Assembly: GCA_910586215.1 (NCBI GenBank)
Contig: CAJUGH010000015.1
Coordinates: 1 to 64,000 of the forward strand
Length of the DNA stretch: 64,000 nucleotides
Origin: an uncultured Acetatifactor sp.
GTDB taxonomy: Bacteria > Bacillota > Clostridia > Lachnospirales > Lachnospiraceae
Direction: 5' to 3'
Positions 54,079 through 63,136 of the stretch are shown here, one piece after another. The translations under genes and the position numbers were made by a program. Every line of letters begins with the position of its first letter. Positions within the stretch are counted from its first letter, which is position 1. The notes under the pieces are model-generated. The model made no database searches, was not told where the DNA came from, and saw nothing but the letters and a program-made list of their open reading frames with translations.

Positions 54079-54107
54079 TCCCTGCTTTTGAAGCGGGGAG
54101 CTTTTTT
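54079..54107 (+). terminator. Rho-independent terminator
   Basis: TCCCTGC (54079-54085) pairs with GCGGGGA (54093-54099) with one wobble, followed by GCTTTTTT. Confidence 0.8.
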
Positions 54108-54569
54108 GGTGCGCAGATTCGTGATGGGGAGTCTGTCGCCCAAGCGGCATGGGCTCCGCGGCGGGCAGTGGGGGAGGGCGGCATTCCACTCTGCTGCCGG
54201 ATTTTGAAACATTGGTGAAACATAGGCTCCATATGGGTGAAACACAGAGATGCTATTTTTAGAAACGTCATAAGACCAGGAAAGGAGTTGAATGTATAAT
54301 GCAAATAGGACAGCGGGCATATCTCTATGTCCGGCGTATCACACAAAAAAATAGGAACAAAAGGAAATAAAATAGAAGCTGCAATCTACCAACTGGGAGG
54401 CAGACAACCCAGATAGTTTCATATAGGATCTAAAAATACAAGCCTTTCTGTACATCCTGGTATGTGTTAAAATGGGTAAAGCGGGAGAGACCTTAAACAG
54501 TTCTTAATGAATTCCCCCATTTTATGTTAAAAAAATATCTGCTACAATTTTATCTGTGAGGAGGCAGCC
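54108..54569 (+). other. Intergenic region before the two-component system
   Basis: No gene is supported. A 23-codon frame at 54300 (starting MQIGQRAYLYVRRI) has AAAGGAG upstream but no recognisable family. Near the right end, TTAAAC (54493-54498) and TTAATG (54504-54509) form an 11-bp direct repeat as expected for an OmpR-type regulator, and TACAAT (54543-54548) is a -10 candidate for the regulator gene. Confidence 0.4.
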
Positions 54570-55322
54570 ATGTACAACATATTAATCTGTGATGACGAGA
54601 GGGATATTGTGAATGCCTTGAAGATCTATCTGAGTGACGCAAACTATACCTTGTTCGAGGCATTTGACGGCAGCCAGGCGCTTGAAGTAATCTCCAGGGA
54701 GGAGATCCACCTGGTATTGATGGATATTATGATGCCTGAAATGGATGGTATAGAAGCCATGGTGAAGATCCGTGAGAAGAGCAATGTGCCCATTATCCTG
54801 CTCACGGCAAAGTCTGAGGATTCAGACAAGATACTGGGGCTTACGGTGGGGGCAGATGATTACATCACGAAGCCATTTAATCCGGTGGAAGTATCGGCCA
54901 GGGTGAAGTCACAATTGCGGCGTTACATGCTGCTGGGCGCAGGGAATATCAAGTCAGAGGTCCTAAAATGTGGTGGCATTGAACTGGACGATTCTGCCAA
55001 GCAGGTATTGTCAGACGGGGAGGAAGTGTCCCTGACACCCACAGAATATGAGATTTTAAGGCTATTAATGCAGCATCAGGGTAAAGTGTTCTCACCCAGG
55101 GAGATATACCAGAAGATATGGAATGACCTGCCCTATGGCAGTGAAAACACTGTGGCAGTACACATCCGGCATCTTCGGGAGAAACTGGAGATCAACCCGG
55201 CAGAACCAAGATATCTGAAAGTGGTGTGGGGACAGGGCTACAAATGTGAAAAACAGGAGGGATTTTCCAGGCCGGAAAGAGGGTGTGTGGACACCCCTCT
55301 TTGTACCCGGCCTAAGAGATAG
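54570..55322 (+). CDS. OmpR/PhoB family response regulator
   Basis: A 250-residue regulator. Receiver: ILICDDERDIVNAL, phospho-acceptor Asp in LVLMDIMMPEMDG (about residue 52), Thr in LLTAKSEDSD and Lys in DYITKPFNP. The winged helix (about 140-228) contains LTPTEYEILRLLMQHQGKVF and SENTVAVHIRHLREKLE. About 22 residues after VVWGQGYKCEKQ are an extra tail not expected in the family. GAGGAGGCAGCC precedes the ATG. It may bind the TTAA direct repeat in its own promoter region. Partner kinase follows 75 bases later. Confidence 0.93.
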   Translation: MYNILICDDERDIVNALKIYLSDANYTLFEAFDGSQALEVISREEIHLVLMDIMMPEMDGIEAMVKIREKSNVPIILLTAKSEDSDKILGLTVGADDYITKPFNPVEVSARVKSQLRRYMLLGAGNIKSEVLKCGGIELDDSAKQVLSDGEEVSLTPTEYEILRLLMQHQGKVFSPREIYQKIWNDLPYGSENTVAVHIRHLREKLEINPAEPRYLKVVWGQGYKCEKQEGFSRPERGCVDTPLCTRPKR

Positions 55323-55397
55323 GACCGGCGACTGGTGGGAAAGGCATAAGACCGGGCTATATCCTGGATGGAAATGGGCGCAGAAGGGAGGGCATGG

Positions 55398-57764
55398 ATG
55401 AATATGGGGAAGGAATCAGAGAAAGCGCTGAAAGAAGACATAGAAGGTGGCATGGCAAAAGAACTGGGAAGGGAAGAAGAAAAGAGGCTGGAGCAGGAGA
55501 TGTCCCAGGACATGGCAAAAGAACTGGGAAGGGAAGAAGAAAAGAGACTGGAGCAGGAGATGCTCCGAGACATGGCGAAAGAACTGGGAAGGGAAGAAGA
55601 AAAGAGACTGGAACAGGAGATGTCCCAGGACATGGCGAAAGAGTTGGGAAGGGAATCCAGAGAAGAACAGAAACGGGAGATGGAGTCAGACAGGAAGAAG
55701 GGGAAAAGAAGGAAACAAAAGCAGGATCAAAGCACTGGAATGGGGAAACCTGCGCCAGGGAGCAGGAGGAAAAAGCGTCTGACAGGTTCTATGATAGCCA
55801 AGGTATTCGCCTATTTCCTGCTGGCAGCCGCAAGCTTTGTGACAGCAGGCTCCCTGTTGGGATGCATCCTGGCTGTCAGTGAGGGTTTCTATGTGAAAGA
55901 GTCTCTGGAGGAAGTGTTCTTAAGTGAGGCATCCGGACAGATCGTTGATATCGGATATACAATACGGGATTATCTCATAGAGGGACGGGAAGAGTATGCC
56001 GCTGACTACTGTGACTGGTTCGGAGTGGATGTGGATGTGTTTCAGGCCAGTGACATGCCGGGGAAGAAGGATTATGAGGCCATCCGTTCCAAATCCAGGG
56101 AACAGATTGACAAATCGGATTTCCGGGTCTGGGGAACCTATGACGGCAGTTATGATGTGGGCATGATCCGGGATCTGGAGATCAGCTTTGGCAGGGACAG
56201 GGAATATGTAATTGTGGCGGGCAGGAAGTGGATGACGGACCTGGACTACATTTTCAGGGTATATATGGATCCGAAAATGCCAAAAGACAGCAAGCTCGGC
56301 CAGACCTATGAATGGGTGTCGTTCCTGTACACATACCGGTATACGGTGATCTGGATGGCCCTGGCAGGGGGGATGGTCTGTGTGTGTTGTGTTATTTTCC
56401 TGCTGTGTGGGGCAGGACACCGCAACGACCAGGAAGGGCTGGTACCAGGGGTACTCACCAGCCTGCATCTGGAAATTCTGACAGCTATCTTCGGCATGAC
56501 AGCCATTGGGATGGTATATGTGATAGTCAGCGTGATCCAGAGACTGGATTATACTTTTATCATCTGGGGGCTGTTCAGTGGAGGGGCGGCGATTATCGTC
56601 CTGTGGCTGACAATCTATCTTTGCGAGTGTGCCCTGCGTATGAAGCTTGGCTGGTGGTGGCAGCACACCCTGGTCTATGTGGTACTGCGGCTGTGTTACC
56701 GTATCCTGCGTATGCTGGCCAGGGGAATCCGGGCACTGCTTCGGGGGATGTTCAGGCTGTTTCGGGGGATTCCCCTGGTGATGATGACCTTGAATATTTT
56801 CATCGCAGTCACCTTCCTGGAGTTTATCGGCTGTATCTTGTTCCTGGACAGGGAAGGAGTGGTGCTGTGGGCCTTGGAAAAGATAGTGTTGCTGGTGGCG
56901 GTCCTATATGTGGCCCAGACCTGCAAGAAGCTCCTGGATGCCAGTGCAGCCCTGGCAGAAGGAGAGCAGGACCATGTGGTGGATACTTCCAGGATGTTTG
57001 GAGACTTCAAACGTCACGGGGAGAACTTGAACAGTATCGGCCAGGGGATATCCAAGGCTGTGGCAGAGCGTATGAAGAGCGAACACATGAAGACAGAACT
57101 GATCACCAATGTGTCCCACGATCTGAAGACACCGCTGACCTCCATCATCAACTATGCGGACTTGATCTGTGAGGAGAAGTGTGAGAACCCGAAGATCCAG
57201 GAGTATGCAGAGGTACTGCTGCGCCAGTCCAGACGGCTGAAGAAGCTTCTGGAGGATCTGCTGGAGGCTTCCAAGGCCACCACAGGCAACCTGGAGGTTA
57301 AGCTGGTCCCCTGTGAGGTAGGGGTACTGCTGTCCCAGGCAGTTGGGGAGTACCAGCAGCGCATGGAAGAGAAAAACCTGGACCTGGTGGCCAGGCAGCC
57401 GGAAGGGTCTGTACAGATCATGGCAGATGGCAGGCACCTGTGGAGGGTATTCGACAACTTGCTGAATAATATCTGCAAATACGCCCAGGAGCATTCCAGG
57501 GTATATCTCACCGTGGAGCAGAGGGAGGGGCAGGTGTATGTCATCTTCCGGAATATGTCCAAGTATCCGCTGGAAATCTTAGGGGAGGAACTGGAGGAAC
57601 GTTTTGTGAGGGGGGACCGTTCCAGGCATATGGAGGGTAACGGACTGGGATTGTCCATTGCCAGAAGTTTGATTGATTTACAGGACGGACAGATGCAGAT
57701 CGTCACAGACGGGGATCTGTTCAAGGTGATACTGACCTTCCGGGAATGGCATGCTGCTTCCTAA
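55398..57764 (+). CDS. Multi-pass sensor histidine kinase with repetitive coiled N-terminus
   Basis: About 788 residues. Residues 1-115 are a highly charged cytoplasmic segment with a 20-residue repeat (MAKELGREEEKRLEQEMSQD) three times plus a partial copy, predicted to be a long helix. Then a membrane helix (VFAYFLLAAASFVTAGSLLG), an outside domain of about 140 residues, five more helices, a short HAMP-like stretch, the His box ITNVSHDLKTPLTSIINYAD (about 572) and an ATPase domain with DNLLNNICKYA and GNGLGLSIARSLI. GAAGGGAGGG supports ATG 55398 over 55368. The kinase partners with the preceding regulator. The repeats are not a known feature of this family. Confidence 0.88.
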   Translation: MNMGKESEKALKEDIEGGMAKELGREEEKRLEQEMSQDMAKELGREEEKRLEQEMLRDMAKELGREEEKRLEQEMSQDMAKELGRESREEQKREMESDRKKGKRRKQKQDQSTGMGKPAPGSRRKKRLTGSMIAKVFAYFLLAAASFVTAGSLLGCILAVSEGFYVKESLEEVFLSEASGQIVDIGYTIRDYLIEGREEYAADYCDWFGVDVDVFQASDMPGKKDYEAIRSKSREQIDKSDFRVWGTYDGSYDVGMIRDLEISFGRDREYVIVAGRKWMTDLDYIFRVYMDPKMPKDSKLGQTYEWVSFLYTYRYTVIWMALAGGMVCVCCVIFLLCGAGHRNDQEGLVPGVLTSLHLEILTAIFGMTAIGMVYVIVSVIQRLDYTFIIWGLFSGGAAIIVLWLTIYLCECALRMKLGWWWQHTLVYVVLRLCYRILRMLARGIRALLRGMFRLFRGIPLVMMTLNIFIAVTFLEFIGCILFLDREGVVLWALEKIVLLVAVLYVAQTCKKLLDASAALAEGEQDHVVDTSRMFGDFKRHGENLNSIGQGISKAVAERMKSEHMKTELITNVSHDLKTPLTSIINYADLICEEKCENPKIQEYAEVLLRQSRRLKKLLEDLLEASKATTGNLEVKLVPCEVGVLLSQAVGEYQQRMEEKNLDLVARQPEGSVQIMADGRHLWRVFDNLLNNICKYAQEHSRVYLTVEQREGQVYVIFRNMSKYPLEILGEELEERFVRGDRSRHMEGNGLGLSIARSLIDLQDGQMQIVTDGDLFKVILTFREWHAAS
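55452..55655 (+). repeat. 60-bp in-frame tandem repeat
   Basis: Units start at 55452, 55512 and 55572 with a partial fourth at 55632. They are nearly identical (GGC/GGCG and TCCCAG/CTCCGA variants) and purine-rich on the + strand. All three + frames stay open through them. Confidence 0.95.
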
Positions 57765-57924
57765 GGAAAAGGAATGGAGTTGGTGTTATTCAGAAGTAAG
57801 TAACAGTTTATAAGCCTGGAGTATGCTTAAGTATGGTAAAAATGGGAAGTATGTGGTATGATATCCATGTCATAATATTCTGTAGTTTACAGGCGCCCAG
57901 GAGGGCGTATTAGGAGGGATCGGC

Positions 57925-58788
57925 ATGGAAAAAGCAAAGGTTTATTTTACAAAGGAGATTACCCCGGAGGCCATGATCCGGATGTATCAGGCAGTGGGAA
58001 GGAAACTGGATGGGAATGTGGCGGTGAAATTACATTCCGGGGAAGTGGGGAACCAGAATTTCCTAAGACCGGATTTTATGGAGCCGGTGGTAAGTTATGT
58101 GCATGGCACCATAGTGGAGTGTAACACGGCTTATGAAGGGCAGCGCAACACTTCCAAGGCCCACTGGGAGACCATGAAGCTCCACGGCTGGACGGGGATT
58201 GCAGCGGTAGATATCCTGGATGAAGACGGGGAGATGGAACTGTCCGTACCGGAAGGACAAAAGATCCAGAAAAATTTCGTGGGGAAGCATCTGCAGAAAT
58301 ATGATTCCATGTTGGTGCTGTCTCATTTCAAGGGCCATCCCATGGGAGGATTCGGGGGTGCATTGAAGAATATTTCCATCGGACTGGCCTCTTCCCACGG
58401 GAAAGCGTATATCCATGGAGTGGGGGATGTGAATAAGTTCTGGGAATCTGACCATGATTCTTTCCTGGAGGCTATGGCAGATGCCAGCAAGTCCATTGTG
58501 GATTATTTCAAGGAAAAGACCGTGTATATCAATGTGATGAAAAATATGTCCGTGGACTGTGACTGCTGTGCAGTGGCAGAGGATCCGGCCATGGCAGACA
58601 TTGGCATCCTGGCTTCCCTGGATCCGGTGGCCCTGGACCAGGCCTGCCTGGACCTGGTGTATGCCTCAGAGGACCCTGGCAGGGACCATCTGCTGGAGCG
58701 GATCGAATCCAGGAACGGTGTCCATACAGTGGAGGCGGCTGCCAGGATCGGTGTGGGTACCAGGGAATATGAGTTGCTGGCGGTATAA
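57925..58788 (+). CDS. DUF362 domain protein
   Basis: A 287-residue protein of the DUF362 family. VAVKLHSGEVGNQNFLRPDF is the N-terminal conserved block, LVLSHFKGHPMGGFGGALKN the central one and CDCCAVAEDPAMADIGILAS the Cys-containing block that may bind a metal or Fe-S centre; the ferredoxin domain often fused in this family is absent. AGGAGGGATCGGC precedes the ATG. A promoter should lie within 57765-57900, but several AT-rich candidates compete. The gene stands alone and is closed by a strong terminator. Function unknown. Confidence 0.85.
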   Translation: MEKAKVYFTKEITPEAMIRMYQAVGRKLDGNVAVKLHSGEVGNQNFLRPDFMEPVVSYVHGTIVECNTAYEGQRNTSKAHWETMKLHGWTGIAAVDILDEDGEMELSVPEGQKIQKNFVGKHLQKYDSMLVLSHFKGHPMGGFGGALKNISIGLASSHGKAYIHGVGDVNKFWESDHDSFLEAMADASKSIVDYFKEKTVYINVMKNMSVDCDCCAVAEDPAMADIGILASLDPVALDQACLDLVYASEDPGRDHLLERIESRNGVHTVEAAARIGVGTREYELLAV

Positions 58789-58813
58789 CAGTGTTTTCCC
58801 GGAATCTGCCTGT

Positions 58814-58853
58814 AAGGCGGTGTAACCCCTGGCATGGGTTATACCGCCTTTGT
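58814..58853. terminator. Terminator between convergent genes
   Basis: AAGGCGGTGTAACCC (58814-58828) pairs with GGGTTATACCGCCTT (58836-58850) with one wobble. It has TTTG on the right and A-poor sequence on the left, so it mainly serves the DUF362 gene. Confidence 0.8.
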
Positions 58854-58953
58854 GCGTCAGTCTGGCAGCGCTGGAGGCACCACGCCAGAGACATATGAAA
58901 TCACCTGGCAGTGGGACAATGTGCGGATGGTAAGACACCTGTTTCTCCGGGCT

Positions 58954-61452
58954 TTAGGTATCCGGTGTGACGATTAGGTTATCTGCCATGGTGAAGACAG
59001 AAGCGACTCCTTTGTAGCAGCACCAATTAGGCATTTTCGGATATCTGTGCGCCACCAGGCAGAAGGCGCCTATGGTGTCGTGGACCGGGATCCGCGCATC
59101 ATACCGGGCGATCTCCCTGGCACAGGGGCCAGCAGGAAGGAAGAGGGTATCCTGCAGGACCAGATGTTCCAGATCCGGGCCCGTATAAAGCTGTACAGAT
59201 TCCGGATATATGATACCGGCCCGGTGGTGGGACAGGAAACCAATGGTCAAGGCCCCTACAGCCACTGCTTCCGGGAAGGTGCCAGTGACCTCCAGATCTT
59301 GAAGGGTGCCCCGCCAGCGTCCATCCAGGTAGTCCAGGGTACCCCGCAGGGGGCAGAGCAGATCCGTGACGCCGTCTCCATGAAAGATGGGCCGGGGATC
59401 CAGGAGCGTAGGGCTGGTGAGCTGTACCTGGGTGAGACTGAAGGCATACTCTGCCACAGCAGGTTCGCTGAAACGTCCATCCGGGGTAATCAGCCTGGCA
59501 GAGAGTACCGTATCCCGTGTCAATTCTATGGGGCCGGAGTATAGGGCAGATTCCAGGGTAGGAAGCGTCTGGTCTGTGGTGTATCGGATCTGGCCTTCTT
59601 CCGGGGCAGCCAGTTCCACATAGGCCTTCTGTCCGGCAGGGAAAACACTGGCACCAGGCAGGAATACCGGGGTCATGGGAGGAACCGGGAGGAGGCATCT
59701 GGTTCTCTTCTTCTGAGCAAAGGCGGCCAGAGGCGCTTCCTGGGCATCTGCAGTTGTGTGCGTTTTCCGGGCATCGGGGGCCAGGGGCGCTTCCTGGCCC
59801 CCTGTCCGGTGACCATGATTATCTCCCCCAGGGATGGAGGTCTTCCCAGGTCTGGAATCTAACGTCTGACGGAAAATATCAGCCTCATGTAATTTATCAC
59901 CCAACTTTATATAGATCTGCCCTTCTTCCGGCGCAAGGAGCAGACCGTCCGTACCGGCGTGGCAGACTTTCCCCTGGATAAGTTCCATACTATAGGGGAA
60001 GCCCCGGTGCCGCATCAGGATATCCCGGCCCTGCATGGCACAGAAGACAGGAAGGGTGTCGAAGCGCAGGCAGAAAGAGCTTTCCAGCAGCAGGGCATCC
60101 GGCTGCATGGTAAAGAGGGCCAGACGCTGGCCGGTCATCCTGTCAGTCAGTTCTGCGCAGGCAGTCAGGGCATGGAAGCTGTCTGTTCCTTCAGGCGTGA
60201 AATACCGGATGACACCCTCCGGTTCCTGTCCGTCTTCATCCTGTAGCCGGATAAAGGGCCTGAAGCCAGTCTCCTGGATCCAGGACTGGGGAAACAGGAC
60301 TGGCAGGGCATCAAAAGTGCTTCTGGCATCTGTCATGGCGGCATCCAGGTACCGGGAGGGGTAATCCTGGCGGTACAGGAAGAAATCCCGGATCCGCAGG
60401 TGCCCTTCCTCCCCCAGGAAACCTACCCGGCAGGAAGGACAGGCATACCATTGGGCGCTTAGGTTCCGGGTCCTGTCCCAGTCCTGGGAGGCCTGGAAAG
60501 TCATGGGCGGGGTTAGGCGGTAAGTGCTGGTGAAATGGCTGGCTGTGTCAGCCATGGTCTCCACCTGGACTTTTCCTTCCTGGGCAAGGGTCTTTAGAAG
60601 TGCAAGCTGGGGCTTCAGGCCGGGACTGATGTTCTCCCAGAGGAAATTGTTCTCCTGGCCCACATGGGCATACCCTGTGCCCAGGGAATCTTCCCCGGCC
60701 AGACATCCGAAGAACCAGGCAAGCCAGTCCGGATCCCTGCCGATGATCCAGGAGGGTTCCAGTGTGTAGACACCCTGCAGGCCAGGGCGCACATCCTGTT
60801 CAAAATTGTAGATGGGATCTGGTCCCAGAAGACGGAACATGGGGACAGGAAGCTGCCCTTCCACTGTGGAAGCCGGGATGTTCTCATTTTTCAAACTGGG
60901 ATAATAGAGGCCGTTTGGATAGCCGCCCCAGAGGGTGAAACCATCTGTTCCCATCTGGTCCCTGCAGATGGCACCCCCTAGGATGCCGTATCTGGAAGCG
61001 GCATAGGAGAGGGTTACGGTGTCAAGGACCCAGGAGCCGATGGTCCTGGGATAGAAGCCGTATACTTCATGGAAATCCTGCATATAGGCGTCTACCAGGA
61101 GCTTCCGTTCCTCAGGCTGGTAGCCGATACAGTAGGCACTGTTTACCCGGTCATCGTATTCCTCGCTGGTCTTTCCGCGGAAAGGCACACCGGCCTTGCG
61201 GCAGAGGGGTTCTGTGATTTCCCACCAGGCAGACACTTCATCGGTCTCTTCCAGGTAATCTGCGAACAGCGCCTGGTAACGGGGATCCATCAGACAGTCG
61301 TATTTTAGAGCCCAGGTGGAGGGGAAGCCATATTGCTTGACTAAGATCAGCTGCTTTTTCACAGTCTCGAAATCATCCTGGATAAAACGGCTTGGCTCCA
61401 CATGGGACATACGGACAAAATTATAGATATTTACAATGGGGATCTTTCTCAT
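58954..61452 (-). CDS. Large unclassified protein with chitobiase-type and discoidin-like domains
   Basis: An 832-residue cytoplasmic-looking protein (no signal peptide or TM). The N-terminal 450 residues resemble a TIM-barrel or polysaccharide-deacetylase-like fold (MRKIPIVNIYNFVRMSHVEP, KYDCLMDPRYQALFADYLEE) with many aromatic residues and a short zinc-like CPSC. A linker with a duplicated QEAPLA segment follows (about 545-590). Residues about 620-690 match the CHB_HEX_C_1 accessory domain (QIRYTTDQTLPTLESALYSG), and the last 130 residues are F5/8-type (discoidin-like) as at the end of GH20 hexosaminidases. The catalytic family cannot be named. CAGGAGAAG precedes the ATG. pyrI lies upstream on the same strand. 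Confidence 0.7.
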   Translation of the reverse strand: MRKIPIVNIYNFVRMSHVEPSRFIQDDFETVKKQLILVKQYGFPSTWALKYDCLMDPRYQALFADYLEETDEVSAWWEITEPLCRKAGVPFRGKTSEEYDDRVNSAYCIGYQPEERKLLVDAYMQDFHEVYGFYPRTIGSWVLDTVTLSYAASRYGILGGAICRDQMGTDGFTLWGGYPNGLYYPSLKNENIPASTVEGQLPVPMFRLLGPDPIYNFEQDVRPGLQGVYTLEPSWIIGRDPDWLAWFFGCLAGEDSLGTGYAHVGQENNFLWENISPGLKPQLALLKTLAQEGKVQVETMADTASHFTSTYRLTPPMTFQASQDWDRTRNLSAQWYACPSCRVGFLGEEGHLRIRDFFLYRQDYPSRYLDAAMTDARSTFDALPVLFPQSWIQETGFRPFIRLQDEDGQEPEGVIRYFTPEGTDSFHALTACAELTDRMTGQRLALFTMQPDALLLESSFCLRFDTLPVFCAMQGRDILMRHRGFPYSMELIQGKVCHAGTDGLLLAPEEGQIYIKLGDKLHEADIFRQTLDSRPGKTSIPGGDNHGHRTGGQEAPLAPDARKTHTTADAQEAPLAAFAQKKRTRCLLPVPPMTPVFLPGASVFPAGQKAYVELAAPEEGQIRYTTDQTLPTLESALYSGPIELTRDTVLSARLITPDGRFSEPAVAEYAFSLTQVQLTSPTLLDPRPIFHGDGVTDLLCPLRGTLDYLDGRWRGTLQDLEVTGTFPEAVAVGALTIGFLSHHRAGIIYPESVQLYTGPDLEHLVLQDTLFLPAGPCAREIARYDARIPVHDTIGAFCLVAHRYPKMPNWCCYKGVASVFTMADNLIVTPDT

Positions 61453-61516
61453 ATTGTCTTCTCCTGGTTACTTAATATGCAGCCAAAGTCCGCAGAAAAG
61501 GTATCCGGCAGACTTT

Positions 61517-61951
61517 TTACTTCAAGGCAGAAGAGTATTTTTCCTCACAGTATTTGCAGCGGTAGATTTCCTTCTCCGCATCAGCCAGGCAGAAGATGTG
61601 AGGCAGCTCCTGCTCGATGGAAGTGATGCACCTGGGGTTATGGCATCTGATCACATTCTTGATCTGCATGGGGAGGGCCAGTTCCTTTTTCTCCACAATC
61701 TCCCCGTTCTTGATCACATTCACAGTGATATTGTGGTCGATGAAGGCCAGCACGTCAAGATCCAGCATATTGAGGTCGCACTCCACCTTTAGGATATCCT
61801 TTTTTCCCATTTTATTGCTGCGGGCGTTTTTGATGATGGCCACCGTGCAGTCCAGCTTGTTAAGCTGCAGGTGGTCATAGATGTCCAGGCTCTTTCCGGC
61901 CTTGATGTGATCCAGCACAAAGCCTTCTTCGATTTTTCCTACGTTTAACAT
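61517..61951 (-). CDS. pyrI: Aspartate carbamoyltransferase regulatory subunit
   Basis: A 144-residue PyrI, which binds CTP or ATP and regulates the first committed step of pyrimidine synthesis. The N-terminal nucleotide-binding half (GFVLDHIKAGKSLDIY) and the C-terminal zinc domain with CHNPRC and CKYC (residues about 107-136) are complete. GGGAGAG precedes the ATG. It follows pyrB by 140 bases on the minus strand and forms the holoenzyme with it. Confidence 0.95.
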   Translation of the reverse strand: MLNVGKIEEGFVLDHIKAGKSLDIYDHLQLNKLDCTVAIIKNARSNKMGKKDILKVECDLNMLDLDVLAFIDHNITVNVIKNGEIVEKKELALPMQIKNVIRCHNPRCITSIEQELPHIFCLADAEKEIYRCKYCEEKYSSALK

Positions 61952-62091
61952 ATATGGCTCTCCCTTTCTATGAGTGATGTGGTCTGTCAGGATGAGTCCC
62001 GGAAGTCTGCAGGGCGGCCTTGCCGTCTGGGAAACACATTTGTGGCTTCGCGGGAGGGACTGTTGGAACGGATACGGGCCTGTCTGCCGGT

Positions 62092-63009
62092 TCAGGGAAC
62101 CTGGATCCCCAGCAGGGTGAGGATCAGTGCCATGCGCACATAGACGCCGTACCGGGCTTGTCTGAAATAAGCAGCCCTGGGGTCGCTGTCCACTTCCACG
62201 GAGATCTCATTGACCCTGGGGAGGGGATGGAGGACCAGCATGTCTTCCCTGGCCAGGGACATCTTGGCGGTATCCAGGATGTAGAAGTCCTTCAGGCGTA
62301 CATAATCCTCCTCGTTGAAGAAGCGTTCCTTCTGTACCCGGGTCATGTACAGCAGATCCAGCTGGGGCATGACCTTCTCTAAGCGGATGACTTCCTCATA
62401 GGGAATGTTCCGGCTCCGCAGCATATCCGTGATATAATCGGGAACCCGCAGTTCCTCCGGGGAGATGAAGATGAACCGGATGTTCGCATACCGCACCAGG
62501 GCACCGATCAGGGAGTGGACGGTGCGGCCGAACTTCAAGTCGCCGCACAGGCCGATGGTGAGATTGTCAAGGCGGCCCTTCAGGCTGCGGATGGTCAGCA
62601 GGTCCGTGAGGGTCTGGGTGGGATGCTGGTGTCCACCGTCACCGGCATTGATCACGGGGATTCTGGATTTCTCGGCGGCTACCATGGGAGCCCCTTCCTT
62701 AGGATGGCGCATGGCGCAGATGTCCGCGTAGCAGGAGATGACACGGATGGTGTCAGACACGCTCTCGCCCTTGGTGGCAGAGGAGGAGGCTGCATCCGAG
62801 AAGCCGATGATGCGCCCTCCCAGCCTGGTCATGGCTGACTCGAAGCTTAAGCGTGTGCGCGTGCTTGGCTCATAGAAACAGGTGGCCAGGATCCGGCCGT
62901 CACAGGCGTGGGCATATCTTGCCGGGTTGTGCTCGATGTCCCCGGCCAGAATAAACAGATCTTCCAGTTCCTTGGTGGTAAAATCCAGCGGACTCATTAA
63001 ATGTCTCAT
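62092..63009 (-). CDS. pyrB: Aspartate carbamoyltransferase catalytic subunit
   Basis: A 305-residue PyrB that makes carbamoyl-aspartate from carbamoyl phosphate and aspartate. STRTRLSFESAM (about residue 50) is the carbamoyl-phosphate site, GDGGHQHPTQTLTDLLTIRS the second conserved block, and HPLPRVNEISVEVDSDPRAA the aspartate-loop region. AGAGGAAACGT precedes the ATG on the minus strand. A 9-bp inverted repeat sits in its leader. No other pyr genes are adjacent within the window. Confidence 0.96.
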   Translation of the reverse strand: MRHLMSPLDFTTKELEDLFILAGDIEHNPARYAHACDGRILATCFYEPSTRTRLSFESAMTRLGGRIIGFSDAASSSATKGESVSDTIRVISCYADICAMRHPKEGAPMVAAEKSRIPVINAGDGGHQHPTQTLTDLLTIRSLKGRLDNLTIGLCGDLKFGRTVHSLIGALVRYANIRFIFISPEELRVPDYITDMLRSRNIPYEEVIRLEKVMPQLDLLYMTRVQKERFFNEEDYVRLKDFYILDTAKMSLAREDMLVLHPLPRVNEISVEVDSDPRAAYFRQARYGVYVRMALILTLLGIQVP

Positions 63010-63041
63010 ACGTTTCCTCTTTTCTCTTCTAAATAGATTTA

Positions 63042-63084
63042 GGAACTGTTCAAAAATGATTTTTTACGCATTCTTAACAGTTCC
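63042..63084. promoter_or_regulatory. Inverted repeat in the pyrB leader
   Basis: GGAACTGTT (63042-63050) and AACAGTTCC (63076-63084) are perfect inverted copies 25 bases apart, between the nitroreductase terminator and pyrB. It may be an operator, or an RNA stem acting in attenuation; no T run follows in the pyrB direction. Confidence 0.5.
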
Positions 63085-63093
63085 TTACCCCAG

Positions 63094-63130
63094 AAAAAGA
63101 GCCGAAGACTAAAAGAAAATCTTCGACTCT
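63094..63130 (-). terminator. Terminator of the nitroreductase gene
   Basis: On the minus strand AGAGTCGAAGA (63130-63120) pairs with TCTTCGGCTCT (63108-63098) with one wobble and is followed by TTTT. It separates this gene from pyrB. Confidence 0.88.
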
Positions 63131-63136
63131 GGATCA

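Noticed and set aside
54300..54371. A 23-codon peptide gene with AAAGGAG upstream
   Set aside because: No signal, toxin or leader features and no conserved context; kept only as a note in the intergenic entry.
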